Shown piece after piece: positions 36,057 through 45,722 of a DNA stretch of 64,000 nucleotides. The translations under genes were made by a program, and so were the position numbers. Every line of letters begins with the position of its first letter. Position 1 is the stretch's first letter. The notes under the pieces are model-generated. The model did no database searches and had not been told where the DNA came from. It saw only the letters and a program-made list of their open reading frames with translations. Origin of the DNA: CBDFGK01 sp965247075 (GTDB lineage: Bacteria; Pseudomonadota; Gammaproteobacteria; Pseudomonadales; Halieaceae); the NCBI GenBank assembly GCA_965247075.1, contig CBDFGK010000003.1, positions 992,001 through 1,056,000 on the forward strand. The letters run 5' to 3'.

Positions 36057-38261
36057 AACAATAAGTTTCAGTTTCTTTGCACCGCTGGCCAGAACGCGCA
36101 GCTCGCCGATATCGGCGGCACCGGCATAACCCGCTGCATGCAGGGCCGGCAGCATGTGTTCCACCTGCCCGGGCTCGCAGGCTATCAATAGTCCGCCGCT
36201 GGTCTGCGGGTCCAATAAGCCCTGGCACGCCGACACCGAACAGGCTGGATCAAGTGCCATGTCTGCGATTACCGCCTGCCGGTTGCCGGGTTCCAGAGTG
36301 CTGGCAAAACCCTTGCTAAAAGCCTCCTCGGCACCAGGTAACAGGGGCACCGCCTGCGCACTGACAACAGCCTGCAAGCTCTGACTGCCTAACATCTCAA
36401 GCAGGTGCCCCAACAGGCCAAAGCCAGTGACATCGGTGCAGGCAAATGCGCCATATTGCCGGGCAATCAAAGCCGCCTGCGCATTGCTTTGTAGCATGGA
36501 GGCCACGGCTGTGCTTATGTAACGGCCGTCGGTACCACCCTGTGGCAAGGCGGCAAACAACACCCCGGTTCCCAGCGGCTTGGTCAAAATCAGATGGTTG
36601 CCCGCTTGCGCCGTGGTCTTGCTGAGCAACTGGCCACTCTCAAGCTCTCCATTAACTGTAAAGCCGATACTGAGCTCCGCACCTTCCAGGCTGTGTCCGC
36701 CCAACAGGCGGCAGCCCGCCGCTTGCATTTCCAGCATGGCACCCTGCATCAGCAGGCTCAGGTCTCGCTGCTGAATAACTGCGGAACCGTAGGGCATTGT
36801 TATTTGCGCCAGGCAGGAGTGCGCGCTCGCACCCATCGCGTGAATATCACTGAGCGCGTGCAGCGCCGCAATGCGGCCCATTATCCAGAGGTCATCGATC
36901 AATTGTCGCAAACTATCGACACTTTGAATCATCTGCTGGTCCGGGTTGACCTCCAGTACCGCCGCGTCATCGCTGAATCCCGCCGCAGCCACGATGTCTG
37001 GAAATTGAGTGGCCAGATCTGCCAGCACCGGTCGCAGCATTCCGGCCGGCAACTTGGCACCACAACCACCGCAGTGCATCGCCATATCTTCAGTTGATGC
37101 AAGGGCGGGCATAGTAGCGGCAGACATGCTGGCAGGAACTTCACGAAAGAGAGCCATAAAATTTCGATCGATGCGGTCTTTCCATCGCCACACCCAGGCG
37201 CCACCCACCCACAATAGCCCACACTCGGCAACGGCGTGTTTTGAGCCCAGCGACAACAAGGACAGGAACCGCTGTTGAGGCCGATGTTCACGCAGGGGCC
37301 TGCCACTGAGAAATGCCAATAGATTATGCGCCAGTACCGGCGCCTGGCGCACGGCGAAAACCCCCGCCCGCGGCCGCGGATGACGCGTCTGTACCGCTAT
37401 ATCTCCAGCCGCAAAAATATTTTCATGCCCGGCCAACTGCAGGGTATCGGTAATCTGCAGGAAGCCATTAGCGTCACAGGGTAATCCCGCCTCCCGCAGC
37501 CAGCTTGTTGCCACCACCGAGGTAGACCACAGCAGGCTGTCGTAAGCAATCTGTTCTCCAGCCTCCGTCACCAGGCTTGCCGCCTCTACTCTGGTAACCC
37601 GCGCTTGCTCATTCAGCTCTATATTCTGCTCACGCAAGATCGTGCGAACGGCCTGCTTCGCGCCGCGGTTGTAGCCCTCCAGCAAGCCCGCCCCACAAAC
37701 CAGGTGAATATGGATATTATAGGTGGCCAGGCGATGGCGCATGGCCAGCGCCAACTCAACACTACCCGCACCCCCGCCTACCAATACAATCCGATGGCTC
37801 TGAGGCCGGGCATCTTTTCGCAAGGTCTGCTCCAGCGCCAGCCAGCGCTGGTAAAGCCCGGCCACAGGTTTCACCGGGGTGGCAAAAGTGGCGGCACCCT
37901 CTGTATTGGCAATATCGGGTTGCGCCCCTATATTCAGGGACAGCACATCGTACGCAAGCCTGGGGCGGCCTTCCAGAACAACCTGTTGTGCGCCGGTATC
38001 GATCCCGCTGACCCGCGCCTGTATAAAGCGAATCCCGAAGCGCGCACAGAAACTGACCAGGTCGATGTGGGTGTCTGCAAAGTTATAGTGCCCGGCGATC
38101 AGGCCCGGCAACATCCCCGAGTAGGGGCTGTGACTGGTATCACTGACCAGCGTGAACCGCACTCGCGCCGGAGCTTTCATCACCAACTGCCGCAAAGCCA
38201 GGGCGTGCGCGTGGCCACCGCCCAACAACAGCACATCGCGTTGCGGGGGGGCCTGGTTCAC
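36054..38261 (-). CDS. selD: fused NAD(P)/FAD oxidoreductase and selenide, water dikinase (SelD)
   Basis: A 735-residue two-domain protein. Residues 1-375 are a pyridine nucleotide-disulfide oxidoreductase of the NDH-2 type, with dinucleotide-binding loops GGGHAHA (14-20) and VGGGAGSVEL (161-170). Residues 395-735 are SelD, which makes selenophosphate. The catalytic Cys/Lys pair is in GGCGAK (Cys400, Lys403), and later SDIHAMGA and DVTGFGLLGHLLEM fit. The fusion is known in several bacteria; the oxidoreductase half may supply reduced selenium. It overlaps selU by 4 bases, so selenophosphate is probably made for 2-selenouridine in tRNA. Confidence 0.93.
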   Translation of the reverse strand: MNQAPPQRDVLLLGGGHAHALALRQLVMKAPARVRFTLVSDTSHSPYSGMLPGLIAGHYNFADTHIDLVSFCARFGIRFIQARVSGIDTGAQQVVLEGRPRLAYDVLSLNIGAQPDIANTEGAATFATPVKPVAGLYQRWLALEQTLRKDARPQSHRIVLVGGGAGSVELALAMRHRLATYNIHIHLVCGAGLLEGYNRGAKQAVRTILREQNIELNEQARVTRVEAASLVTEAGEQIAYDSLLWSTSVVATSWLREAGLPCDANGFLQITDTLQLAGHENIFAAGDIAVQTRHPRPRAGVFAVRQAPVLAHNLLAFLSGRPLREHRPQQRFLSLLSLGSKHAVAECGLLWVGGAWVWRWKDRIDRNFMALFREVPASMSAATMPALASTEDMAMHCGGCGAKLPAGMLRPVLADLATQFPDIVAAAGFSDDAAVLEVNPDQQMIQSVDSLRQLIDDLWIMGRIAALHALSDIHAMGASAHSCLAQITMPYGSAVIQQRDLSLLMQGAMLEMQAAGCRLLGGHSLEGAELSIGFTVNGELESGQLLSKTTAQAGNHLILTKPLGTGVLFAALPQGGTDGRYISTAVASMLQSNAQAALIARQYGAFACTDVTGFGLLGHLLEMLGSQSLQAVVSAQAVPLLPGAEEAFSKGFASTLEPGNRQAVIADMALDPACSVSACQGLLDPQTSGGLLIACEPGQVEHMLPALHAAGYAGAADIGELRVLASGAKKLKLIV

Positions 38262-39358
38262 TGCGCCGCGCCGTGCCGTTCACGCGTCAGCGTGATAATT
38301 TCATCGCGGCGACCACGGGCAATAATGTCACCTTCGCGGCGACTCATTTGATACTCGTACATGGGATCATAGTATTCCACCAGCAAGCCTTCTATCCACT
38401 GCCTGTGCAGGCTGTCATTGCCATCGCGAAACTGCTGCTCAAATGCGGCTTGCATCTGTGTCTCAAGCCGGGCGAAAAGGCAGCTCCCCAGCCGCTTCCT
38501 GATACGTGCCAGCCCCTCCAGCAAGTGCTGCCTGTGCAAGCTGGAGCCCTGTTCTCCATGGGCTTGAGAATAGCGTTTACCCAGATCCTGTACATAGTCT
38601 TCGAGGATGACCTGTACCCTTTCTGCCACGGATTCCTCCACGAGCAGCAGCGGAGCGAGTTGCATTTTGTCGCGCAGGCGATCAGGCAACACCGTGCGGC
38701 CAATCAATTTGCCTTCATCCTCAAGAATCACATGATTGTCGCCGTCATTCAGCAACCTCATAAATGCAATACTCAAGGCATTTTCAAAATCGATCTGGGT
38801 TGGCTGCGGCTCTGGCAGGCGTCCAAAACTCGAGCCCCGGTGCCGCGCCAGGCCCTCCAGATCCACCACTCGAGGCAGACCTTCGATAACACGGGTTTTA
38901 CCGGCACCGGTTTTCCCCGCCACCAGCACCAGCTTCACCCGGTCGATGGAGGCTGCCAGTTCATCAATCAGAAAGCGCCGCATGGCCTTATAGCCGCCTT
39001 CTATCAACGGGTACTCATCACCATTGTCACGCATCCACTGCTGCGTAGTGCGAGAGCGCAGGCCGCCGCGAAAGCAGTACAAATAGCCTTCAGGATGGTC
39101 GACGACAAACTGGCGCCAGCCGGCCAGTCGCTGTTGCTTGATGCTGCCGCCGACCAGTTGTTGACCCAGCTCGAGCGCTGACTGCCGGCCTGCTTCCTTG
39201 TAGCAAATACCAACCTGCTCTCGCTCATCGTCACTCATAAGTGGCAGGTTGACCGCGCTCGGGAATGCGCCTCGAGCAAATTCCACGGGAGCGCGGGTGT
39301 CCATGAGCGGCAGCTCTTGCAAAAAAATCCGGCGGTAGTCCTTAGTGTTGGGGCGCAT
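38258..39358 (-). CDS. selU: tRNA 2-selenouridine synthase (SelU/MnmH)
   Basis: A 366-residue enzyme that replaces sulfur by selenium in the wobble 2-thiouridine of tRNAs. The N-terminal rhodanese domain carries the active Cys95 in YCFRGGLRSR. The C-terminal P-loop domain has GKTGAGKTRV at 148-157. It is translated just ahead of selD (4-base overlap), a direct supply of selenophosphate. Confidence 0.95.
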   Translation of the reverse strand: MRPNTKDYRRIFLQELPLMDTRAPVEFARGAFPSAVNLPLMSDDEREQVGICYKEAGRQSALELGQQLVGGSIKQQRLAGWRQFVVDHPEGYLYCFRGGLRSRTTQQWMRDNGDEYPLIEGGYKAMRRFLIDELAASIDRVKLVLVAGKTGAGKTRVIEGLPRVVDLEGLARHRGSSFGRLPEPQPTQIDFENALSIAFMRLLNDGDNHVILEDEGKLIGRTVLPDRLRDKMQLAPLLLVEESVAERVQVILEDYVQDLGKRYSQAHGEQGSSLHRQHLLEGLARIRKRLGSCLFARLETQMQAAFEQQFRDGNDSLHRQWIEGLLVEYYDPMYEYQMSRREGDIIARGRRDEIITLTRERHGAAQ

Positions 39359-39409
39359 ACGCTTTGTTCAACTCAAAATTTACCAAGCTGCGGATCACCA
39401 CAACAGCTG

Positions 39410-40318
39410 CTACTCAGAAGATTCGCCGCCAAACAGGGTAATAACCCGATCTTGCAACTCGGTGACCACGTCGGACATAAGCAGGAAATCAGCATCCATG
39501 CGCGCCAGGGGGTCTGCCTCGGCCAAAGCATCGTTCTCGGCGACCAATTCATCAACGAAACGCAGTCGGCGCAGACACAAATCTTCGGCGAGAACCAAAC
39601 TAAGCTTCTCATCCCATTGCACCGCCAGTTTCACCACCTGTTTGCCCGCCTGCAGGTGAATACCGGTTTCCTCTCCGGCCAATTCGATGCCTTTACAATG
39701 CACTACACCGCCTCCTTCGCCGGGATCTTTCATCTCGCAATCTTGCAACAGGGCAAAGTCTTCAGGCAGGTTGCGGTGCCACACCCAGCCCGTCATAGCC
39801 GCTGCCGGGGACTGGTTTACACGGGGTAAAACCAGCCGCAGGGTACCGATGCACTCGCGCAACAGGGTGACCAACTCTTCAGCCCGGGTCGCGCTGGTAC
39901 TGTCTACAAACAACCAGTTGGCACGGGTATCAATATAGGCGTGCACCGTACTGGACCGACTGAATGCCTGCGGCAGGCAATGCTGGGTAATTTCATCTTT
40001 AAGACGCAGCTTTTCCTTGCGGTACACCTTGCGCGCCTCTTCACGCTCAATTTCACGAACCTTGTCGTCCACCTGCTCTCGCACCACGCTGGCAGGCAGG
40101 ATTTTTTCTTCGCGGCGCATGCAAACCAGGATTCTTCCCGCCGCGGCATGCGCCAGTGCCTCGGTCTCCTCTCCCAGCGGCGGCACCCATCCCAGCGATG
40201 ACGCTTGCGACTTGGCACAGGGATGATAAATAGCCGACTGCATCTGCTCCGATAGCTGTTCGGGGCTGAGATCGAAAGGACTGGTAAGGCGGTAGGCACG
40301 AATATTTTTAAACCACAT
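39410..40318 (-). CDS. rdgC: recombination-associated protein RdgC
   Basis: A 302-residue ring-forming DNA-binding protein that restrains RecA-mediated strand exchange. The start MWFKNIRAYRLTSPF and the following GWVPPLG with the later HLQAGKQVVKLAVQWDEKLSLVL fit the family closely. It lies 51 bases upstream of selU on the same strand. Bases 40319-40480 separate it from a divergent flavoprotein gene and must hold both promoters. Confidence 0.95.
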   Translation of the reverse strand: MWFKNIRAYRLTSPFDLSPEQLSEQMQSAIYHPCAKSQASSLGWVPPLGEETEALAHAAAGRILVCMRREEKILPASVVREQVDDKVREIEREEARKVYRKEKLRLKDEITQHCLPQAFSRSSTVHAYIDTRANWLFVDSTSATRAEELVTLLRECIGTLRLVLPRVNQSPAAAMTGWVWHRNLPEDFALLQDCEMKDPGEGGGVVHCKGIELAGEETGIHLQAGKQVVKLAVQWDEKLSLVLAEDLCLRRLRFVDELVAENDALAEADPLARMDADFLLMSDVVTELQDRVITLFGGESSE

Positions 40319-40480
40319 ATAGGATCACTGTATTCACTTTTTAGGGAGGTCCGCGATTGTACCGAGAGCGGGACCGGGCAGAAACCGTAATAGTGTATAA
40401 ATTATTGGCCTTCCAATAGATTCGGGGGCTTGTTGCGACTGACCTAAACCGCTTTAATTCCATGCCAGCCAAGCCACAGG

Positions 40481-41971
40481 ATGCCCGATATGTCAGCCAA
40501 AACATCACCGACCCTTCCCCGCCGCCTCAGCGACGTTCAGGAATGGCACATGGAAGTCGATGTCGCCATCGTCGGCTTTGGCGGCGCGGGCGGTTGTGCA
40601 GCGCTGGAAGCCGCCGACGCCGGGGCACAAGTGGCCATATTTGAAGTGTCCAGCGCCAGTGGCGGGTCCACAGCCTTGTCCAGTGCAGAAATCTACATGG
40701 GCGGCAACGGCGGCACGCGGGTACAACGGGCCTGCGGCTTCGAAGACCGCACCGAAGACATGTTTGCCTACATGATGATGGCAGCCGGTTCGCAGGCTGA
40801 CGAGGCAAAAATTCGCAACTATTGCGAAAACAGCAGGGCTCATTTCGAGTGGCTACTGGAGTTGGGCGTTCCATTTAAGGACAGCTTTCACAAAACGCGC
40901 GCGATCATGTGTCTCACTGACGATGGCTTGCTCTACACCGGCAGTGAAAAAGCCTATCCCTTTAGCGAGCACGCCAAACCCGCGCCTCGCGGCCACAACC
41001 TCTATGTCGAGGGCGACAATGGTGGCCCGCTGTTTATGAAGATTGTCACCGAGAATGTAGAAAAACGAGACAATATCAGGGTCGAGTACGAGATCCGTGC
41101 GCTTACCTTGATCGCCGATAACCAAAATCAGGTGCACGGCCTGGTGATTCGCAGGGACGGACAGGAACTCAACGTGCGCGCCCGCAAAGGCGTCATTCTC
41201 TGTGCCGGTGGCTTTGTCATGAACCGGGACATGGTCTCCAGATACGCACCCAAACTGGCGGCGGGCACCGAACCTATCGGCAACCCCGGCGACACCGGCA
41301 CAGGTATTCTCATGGGCATGGGGGTCGGGGCGGCGGCAATCAATATGCACGAGGGGTTTATTTCGCTGCCCTACTACCCACCGGCCTCTATCACCGGTGG
41401 GATTTTGGTAAACGACAAGGGCCAGCGCATCATTAACGAAGATGTTTACCACGCACGCCTCGGCAACGCGATTCTCAGCGACACTGCCGAACGCCATTAC
41501 TTTATCATTACCGTGGATCAATACGGTGATTATGAACAGATGAACTTCATGGGCGCACAGGTTGTCGGCACCGGGGAAACGGTAGCGGAACTGGAAGAGG
41601 AATTACAATTACCCGAGGGCTGCCTGCAGGCAACCATTGCACAGTACAACCGCTTTGCCGAAAAGGGTGAGGACCCGCTCTTCCACAAGGCGGCAGAGTG
41701 GCTGGAGTCCTTGCAACCGCCGCTGGTAGCACTGGATGTAGCACCCGGACGCGGCGCCTTCTGGCCCTACTTCACACTCGGTGGGCTTGATACACTACCG
41801 ACCGGAGAAGTGGTGACCGCCGACCGCCAGGTGATAGCCGGCCTTTACGCCGCCGGCCGCACCGCCTGTGGAATCGTGCGCCGCGCCGAGGGTTATTCCA
41901 GCGGCATGTCGGTAGGAGATGCCACTTTTTCCGGACGCATGGCCGGCAAAGCCGCTGCCAAAAACAACTAG
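40481..41971 (+). CDS. FAD-dependent oxidoreductase (3-ketosteroid dehydrogenase / fumarate reductase flavoprotein-like)
   Basis: A 496-residue flavoprotein. FAD-binding motif DVAIVGFGGAGGCAALEAADAG lies near residue 28-49, with the central ARKGVILCAGGFVMNRDM and the C-terminal LYAAGRTACGIVRRAEGYSSGMS. This matches the FAD_binding_2 family, which includes KstD and fumarate reductase subunits. The substrate is not determined. ATG codons at 40481 and 40490 are both possible. It is followed 17 bases later by a glyoxalase-family gene. Confidence 0.87.
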   Translation: MPDMSAKTSPTLPRRLSDVQEWHMEVDVAIVGFGGAGGCAALEAADAGAQVAIFEVSSASGGSTALSSAEIYMGGNGGTRVQRACGFEDRTEDMFAYMMMAAGSQADEAKIRNYCENSRAHFEWLLELGVPFKDSFHKTRAIMCLTDDGLLYTGSEKAYPFSEHAKPAPRGHNLYVEGDNGGPLFMKIVTENVEKRDNIRVEYEIRALTLIADNQNQVHGLVIRRDGQELNVRARKGVILCAGGFVMNRDMVSRYAPKLAAGTEPIGNPGDTGTGILMGMGVGAAAINMHEGFISLPYYPPASITGGILVNDKGQRIINEDVYHARLGNAILSDTAERHYFIITVDQYGDYEQMNFMGAQVVGTGETVAELEEELQLPEGCLQATIAQYNRFAEKGEDPLFHKAAEWLESLQPPLVALDVAPGRGAFWPYFTLGGLDTLPTGEVVTADRQVIAGLYAAGRTACGIVRRAEGYSSGMSVGDATFSGRMAGKAAAKNN

Positions 41972-41988
41972 ATTCTCCGGAGCACACA

Positions 41989-42429
41989 ATGGAATATCTG
42001 CACACCATGGTCAGGGCCAGCAACCTCGAAACCAGCCTGGACTTTTACTGCAACAAGCTCGGCCTGGTGGAAATCAATCGCTACAACAATGAAGCCGGCC
42101 GCTTTACCCTGGTATTTCTCGCCGCCCCCGGCGATCTTGAGCAAGCCCGCGCCGGCAATAAGCCCTGCCTGGAAATCACTCACAACTGGGATTCCCAGGA
42201 GTACAGCGGCGGCCGCAGCTTTGGTCACCTGGCTTACAGTGTCGAGGACATTTACGCCATCTGCCAACGGCTCATGGACGGTGGAGTGACCATTAACCGC
42301 CCACCCCGAGACGGACACATGGCCTTTATTCGTTCGCCCGATGGGATTTCCGTGGAATTGTTACAGCGCGGAGAATCCTTGCCCAGCCAGGAGCCCTGGG
42401 CGTCGATGGAAAACAGTGGAGAATGGTAG
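41989..42429 (+). CDS. glyoxalase/VOC family protein (lactoylglutathione lyase-like)
   Basis: A 146-residue vicinal-oxygen-chelate protein close to glyoxalase I. The first half has HTMVRASNLETSLDFYCNKLGL, then a metal Glu in CLEITHNW. The second half has FGHLAYSVEDIYAICQRL and ends DGISVELLQRG. His-Glu-His-Glu metal ligands appear complete. It is probably in an operon with the flavoprotein. It is the last core gene before the third accessory block. Confidence 0.88.
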   Translation: MEYLHTMVRASNLETSLDFYCNKLGLVEINRYNNEAGRFTLVFLAAPGDLEQARAGNKPCLEITHNWDSQEYSGGRSFGHLAYSVEDIYAICQRLMDGGVTINRPPRDGHMAFIRSPDGISVELLQRGESLPSQEPWASMENSGEW

Positions 42430-42524
42430 TAGCGAGCACTGCCGCGACCAAACTCCCGCCTCTCTTCTCCAGGTCCCAACTGCCTGGCGCCAGAACGAGG
42501 TGAGTACGGATCGACCCTGCGCCT

Positions 42525-42909
42525 CTAAAACCAATTGCCCCGCAATACCCGATCCCGCATGGAATGTTCTGTTTGCATGTGGATCCGGCAGGTAGCCCGC
42601 TGTGGAATCAACACGCCGTTCTTGCCGTCACGCACATCCAGTGAACCGCCAAAACGCGATGCCACATAAATTTGCTCCAATTGCTTCAGCGCAAAGGATT
42701 CTACTTCTTACCAGTTGGACGTCAAAGGGAGGTCGCGTGCCGTCCTCTGGATAGAAGCGGCCTCGCGCGCCATCTACCAGGACACCCAACTCAGATTCAC
42801 TCAGGTAGGCCACAACCTCGCCGACTCGCAGGTCAGGCTGGATACTGGTAATGCTGGCATCGAAGGGCGCTACAAGATTGGCATCCGCCAGCAGGGCTTT
42901 GATGTCCAT
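42525..42909 (-). pseudogene. C-terminal remnant of a HlyD/M50-type membrane-fusion protein, frameshifted
   Basis: Two leftward reading frames join into one recognisable C-terminus. The first runs from MDIKALLADANLVAPFDAS through LRVGEVVAYLSESELGVLVDG to RFYPEDGTRPPFDV (42909 to about 42715). The second continues VESFALKQLEQIYVASRFGG to VLIPQRATCRIHMQ and ends at 42527. This resembles the HlyD-like part of site-2 protease/secretion proteins. The N-terminal two thirds are missing and a frameshift near 42710 breaks the rest. Confidence 0.6.
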
Positions 42910-42955
42910 CCCCTATCCTGACAAACGGCGTTGTTTTTCTGCCGAAATAAAGAGA

Positions 42956-43882
42956 TCAACGAGCTGGAATCTCCTTTCCCTTTACGAGGACTTCCTGTTC
43001 GGTCTCCAACCGATATGAATCTCCAAAAAAATAAATGAGCCAGAGCTTTAGAACGCGCCATGAATGCTCGGCAAATGACACGTCAATATGCAGTCGTTCT
43101 GAAAGAAACTGATGTGCTTGTAAATCAGTAATACCTGTTGACGCCAAGCTATCGATTTCGGAAATAAACGGCATCTGCCTGAGAATTCCTGAAACATAGG
43201 CTTCAAATAGTGCTTGATTGAGACCATGAGGAGGAGAAAGTGCAGCGAGGTCACTTTGCGCGGCTTCATAGGCGCTCGTCACTACCGAGTCGGCTCCTGA
43301 CCCCCAATAAACTTTCCAAAGCCGGTCTGGTATGGTGCAGGTTGGAACCCAGATAGCATTTGATTCTTCCGATTCCTCCACTTCGGGTGAATGGTAAATA
43401 GGCTTCTGTATTCGATCCGCTTCTGCAAGGATTTGATCTCTTAATTCTTTTGTTGCAGTAACCGATGACTCCAATAAAGCTCCTTCCCAATCAGATAGTC
43501 CTGGAAAATCACTCGGCAATGCAACAAGTAATTCCACGTTTGCCGGTGTATGCCATCCTAACCCACGGGCCGTGAGATTCGCTGATCCTACGAGGCATAG
43601 ATTGCTATTCGAATAAAATTTCGCATGCAGATGCGGGTGCACTCGAAGCTCACCGCCTCGAAGATTCGTAACGTCCTCAAATATTTCAATATCGCAAACT
43701 CCCGACGCAATGTCCTCTGGAAGCCAGCGTGTGATACAAACGAACTCTGTAATATTATTAGGAACGTGAGCAATCAAAGAACGAAGTGAGTGCGACTTAA
43801 TATACGGAGCAGCAATGACAATTTTGTTTTTGGATGATCGCACAAGATCAATAACTCCTTTTCCAGGATCAACAACCGGCAT
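42956..43882 (-). CDS. phospholipase-D-like domain protein, last gene of the ssp operon (SspFGH-like module)
   Basis: A 308-residue protein with one HxK motif, HPHLHAKFY (His86, Lys88), followed by LVGSANLTARGLGW. This is the phospholipase-D nuclease signature. The C-terminal 120 residues are of unknown type. It starts 4 bases after the GHKL ATPase gene, as the promoter-distal end of the leftward ssp operon. Given its neighbours it is probably the nuclease or DNA-binding part of the restriction half. Which of the names sspF, sspG or sspH it matches cannot be fixed from sequence alone. Confidence 0.8.
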   Translation of the reverse strand: MPVVDPGKGVIDLVRSSKNKIVIAAPYIKSHSLRSLIAHVPNNITEFVCITRWLPEDIASGVCDIEIFEDVTNLRGGELRVHPHLHAKFYSNSNLCLVGSANLTARGLGWHTPANVELLVALPSDFPGLSDWEGALLESSVTATKELRDQILAEADRIQKPIYHSPEVEESEESNAIWVPTCTIPDRLWKVYWGSGADSVVTSAYEAAQSDLAALSPPHGLNQALFEAYVSGILRQMPFISEIDSLASTGITDLQAHQFLSERLHIDVSFAEHSWRVLKLWLIYFFGDSYRLETEQEVLVKGKEIPAR

Positions 43883-43886
43883 ACTC

Positions 43887-45722
43887 TTAGCCTTCTTTTT
43901 CTGTTAGGAAAAACCGTGCCATTTTTCCCCATTCTTGTCGTGTTTCGAAAAGACGGGATTGGTGAGTTACTTCTTCCATTTCATACCGTGCCCAAGCGGC
44001 AAACAGTAATTCCAATGTATCGGCAGCCTTATGAATTCGGTCGAGTAAGTCACTATCCGTTTCGGCTTCACCGATATCTGGCTCCAACGATTCCAGAAGC
44101 TGATCGTAAAACGGATGATTGGTGTTGAACACGATAGCAGTAAGGCCTCCTTGCTTGTGTTCAACATTAAAGAAAGCATACCCTTCCATTGCTTTGGTTA
44201 AGAAAACAACTTTTCGGTTACGACTGAATGTCGCATTCGCAATCTCCGCAGCCACATCTTCGCGATAGTCCTTGTCGTTTTTTAAGTCTTCAGCAAAACT
44301 CTTGCGATCCTCTTCAGTAAATTCTTCTGAATCTGCTTCCGTTTCATGGCCTTGCTCGGCACGCTCCTTAAACTTGGTCGTTGCTAAATCTTCTACCGCC
44401 GGTTTGTCATGTCGATCGCTTTTGGTTCGTCTTCCGATGGTTTGTTTCTTTAGTCGAGTTCGAGCTTCTTGAATCTGCTGCCTGATATGTTCAACAATTG
44501 GCAAAAGCAACGATCTTGGATCACCATCCTGCTGGAGTCGTTCCCGAAATTCCGAGTGTGACTCACCGGTATTGGCTTCGGATTTCCAATCAAACTGCGC
44601 CATATGTGAAAATACTGTTGCACTTTGTTTGGTATTCGTCACACCAAACACTTCGTCCAGCGTCGAAGGAAACTCAACTTCAACACCCCACCATCTTTCT
44701 GTCGGGTCGTAGCTGTTTGTCCAAGCAGGGTCAAGATCAAGCTCTCTGCCTTCGCGCATGATTGAAAGACCTATATTTTTTGCTGCGTGTTTACCGTAGG
44801 GTTTCGAACCGCGATCACTTTTATCATCCGGCACCGTCTCAGGTCGCGCCCAGCTTATTCGAACATAGACTTTGTGTTCTTTCCCCCTATAAATTATCTC
44901 AAACTGCTCATCTTTACCTTCATCGCCCCACGGCTGAAACATGGCTTCTTTGTCAAATGGAGAAGGTGTTGAGGAGGCAGCCATCAAATAAAGCGGGTCA
45001 TTCATCCTGACATTTTCATCATACGTTGATTGATCGTCGAGGAGCGCAAGCAATCGAATAGATATGCGTCCATCATTGATAAACTTCCGATACATCCGGC
45101 CTACTAAAGTCTCGGTGTTTCGAAACATTGCAGTAGCACCTTTCCACGTCAGTCGGTGTTCGTCAAAATTTGACCACAGAATCAATGTTCCTGTTGTTCC
45201 AATTGACTGTGAGCGTTTTCGCCATTCTTCAGAAAGCGGTTTGTGTGAAGGTGAAGGAACGGAGAAAAGTTGTCTCCCTTCGATTTCATCAACATCAAGA
45301 TAGGAATACATCGCGTTATCGGGACCATTCTGCCATGTCCAAACTTCGAGGCGGCGACATTGTGAAATCGAAGAATTTGGCAAGCCCATACCAAATCGAC
45401 CAATCCCTTTTCTATCTTTAAGGTGCGTTCCATTACCAAACTGCAATGCAAGACGCAGTGTCTCTGGTGACATGCCATCACCGTTGTCTAGAACTCCAAT
45501 TGAGGCGATCCGCTTTCTGGTTCTTTGATTCACCTGCTCTTCGAATTCGACACAAATCAGTTCAATGGACGTTGCATTTGCCTGAACAGAATTATCTATA
45601 ATCTCGGCTAGTGCATAGGCAGTATTCTTGTACCCGCTATCACGCATGGCGCGAACCGCCAATTCAGGAGGAATAATCTCACAGTCTGGTCTTGTATCTT
45701 CTACCTCTTTAGTCTGGTTCAT
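43887..45722 (-). CDS. GHKL (HSP90-like) ATPase in the ssp operon (SspFGH-like module)
   Basis: A 611-residue protein with an N-terminal GHKL ATPase fold: N-box ALAEIIDNSVQA (about 37-48), G1 box DNGDG (79-83) and G2 box GIGRFGMGLP (106-115). The rest, residues 200-611, is a long unassigned region with a charged helical stretch near 430-530. I chose MNQTKEVEDT at 45722 because it overlaps the helicase stop by 14 bases and precedes the conserved domain directly. GHKL ATPases act as DNA clamps in several defence systems. Confidence 0.85.
   Translation of the reverse strand: MNQTKEVEDTRPDCEIIPPELAVRAMRDSGYKNTAYALAEIIDNSVQANATSIELICVEFEEQVNQRTRKRIASIGVLDNGDGMSPETLRLALQFGNGTHLKDRKGIGRFGMGLPNSSISQCRRLEVWTWQNGPDNAMYSYLDVDEIEGRQLFSVPSPSHKPLSEEWRKRSQSIGTTGTLILWSNFDEHRLTWKGATAMFRNTETLVGRMYRKFINDGRISIRLLALLDDQSTYDENVRMNDPLYLMAASSTPSPFDKEAMFQPWGDEGKDEQFEIIYRGKEHKVYVRISWARPETVPDDKSDRGSKPYGKHAAKNIGLSIMREGRELDLDPAWTNSYDPTERWWGVEVEFPSTLDEVFGVTNTKQSATVFSHMAQFDWKSEANTGESHSEFRERLQQDGDPRSLLLPIVEHIRQQIQEARTRLKKQTIGRRTKSDRHDKPAVEDLATTKFKERAEQGHETEADSEEFTEEDRKSFAEDLKNDKDYREDVAAEIANATFSRNRKVVFLTKAMEGYAFFNVEHKQGGLTAIVFNTNHPFYDQLLESLEPDIGEAETDSDLLDRIHKAADTLELLFAAWARYEMEEVTHQSRLFETRQEWGKMARFFLTEKEG

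Noticed and set aside
38273..39181. 302-codon frame opposite selU
   Set aside because: Shadow frame; selU on the other strand has all catalytic residues.
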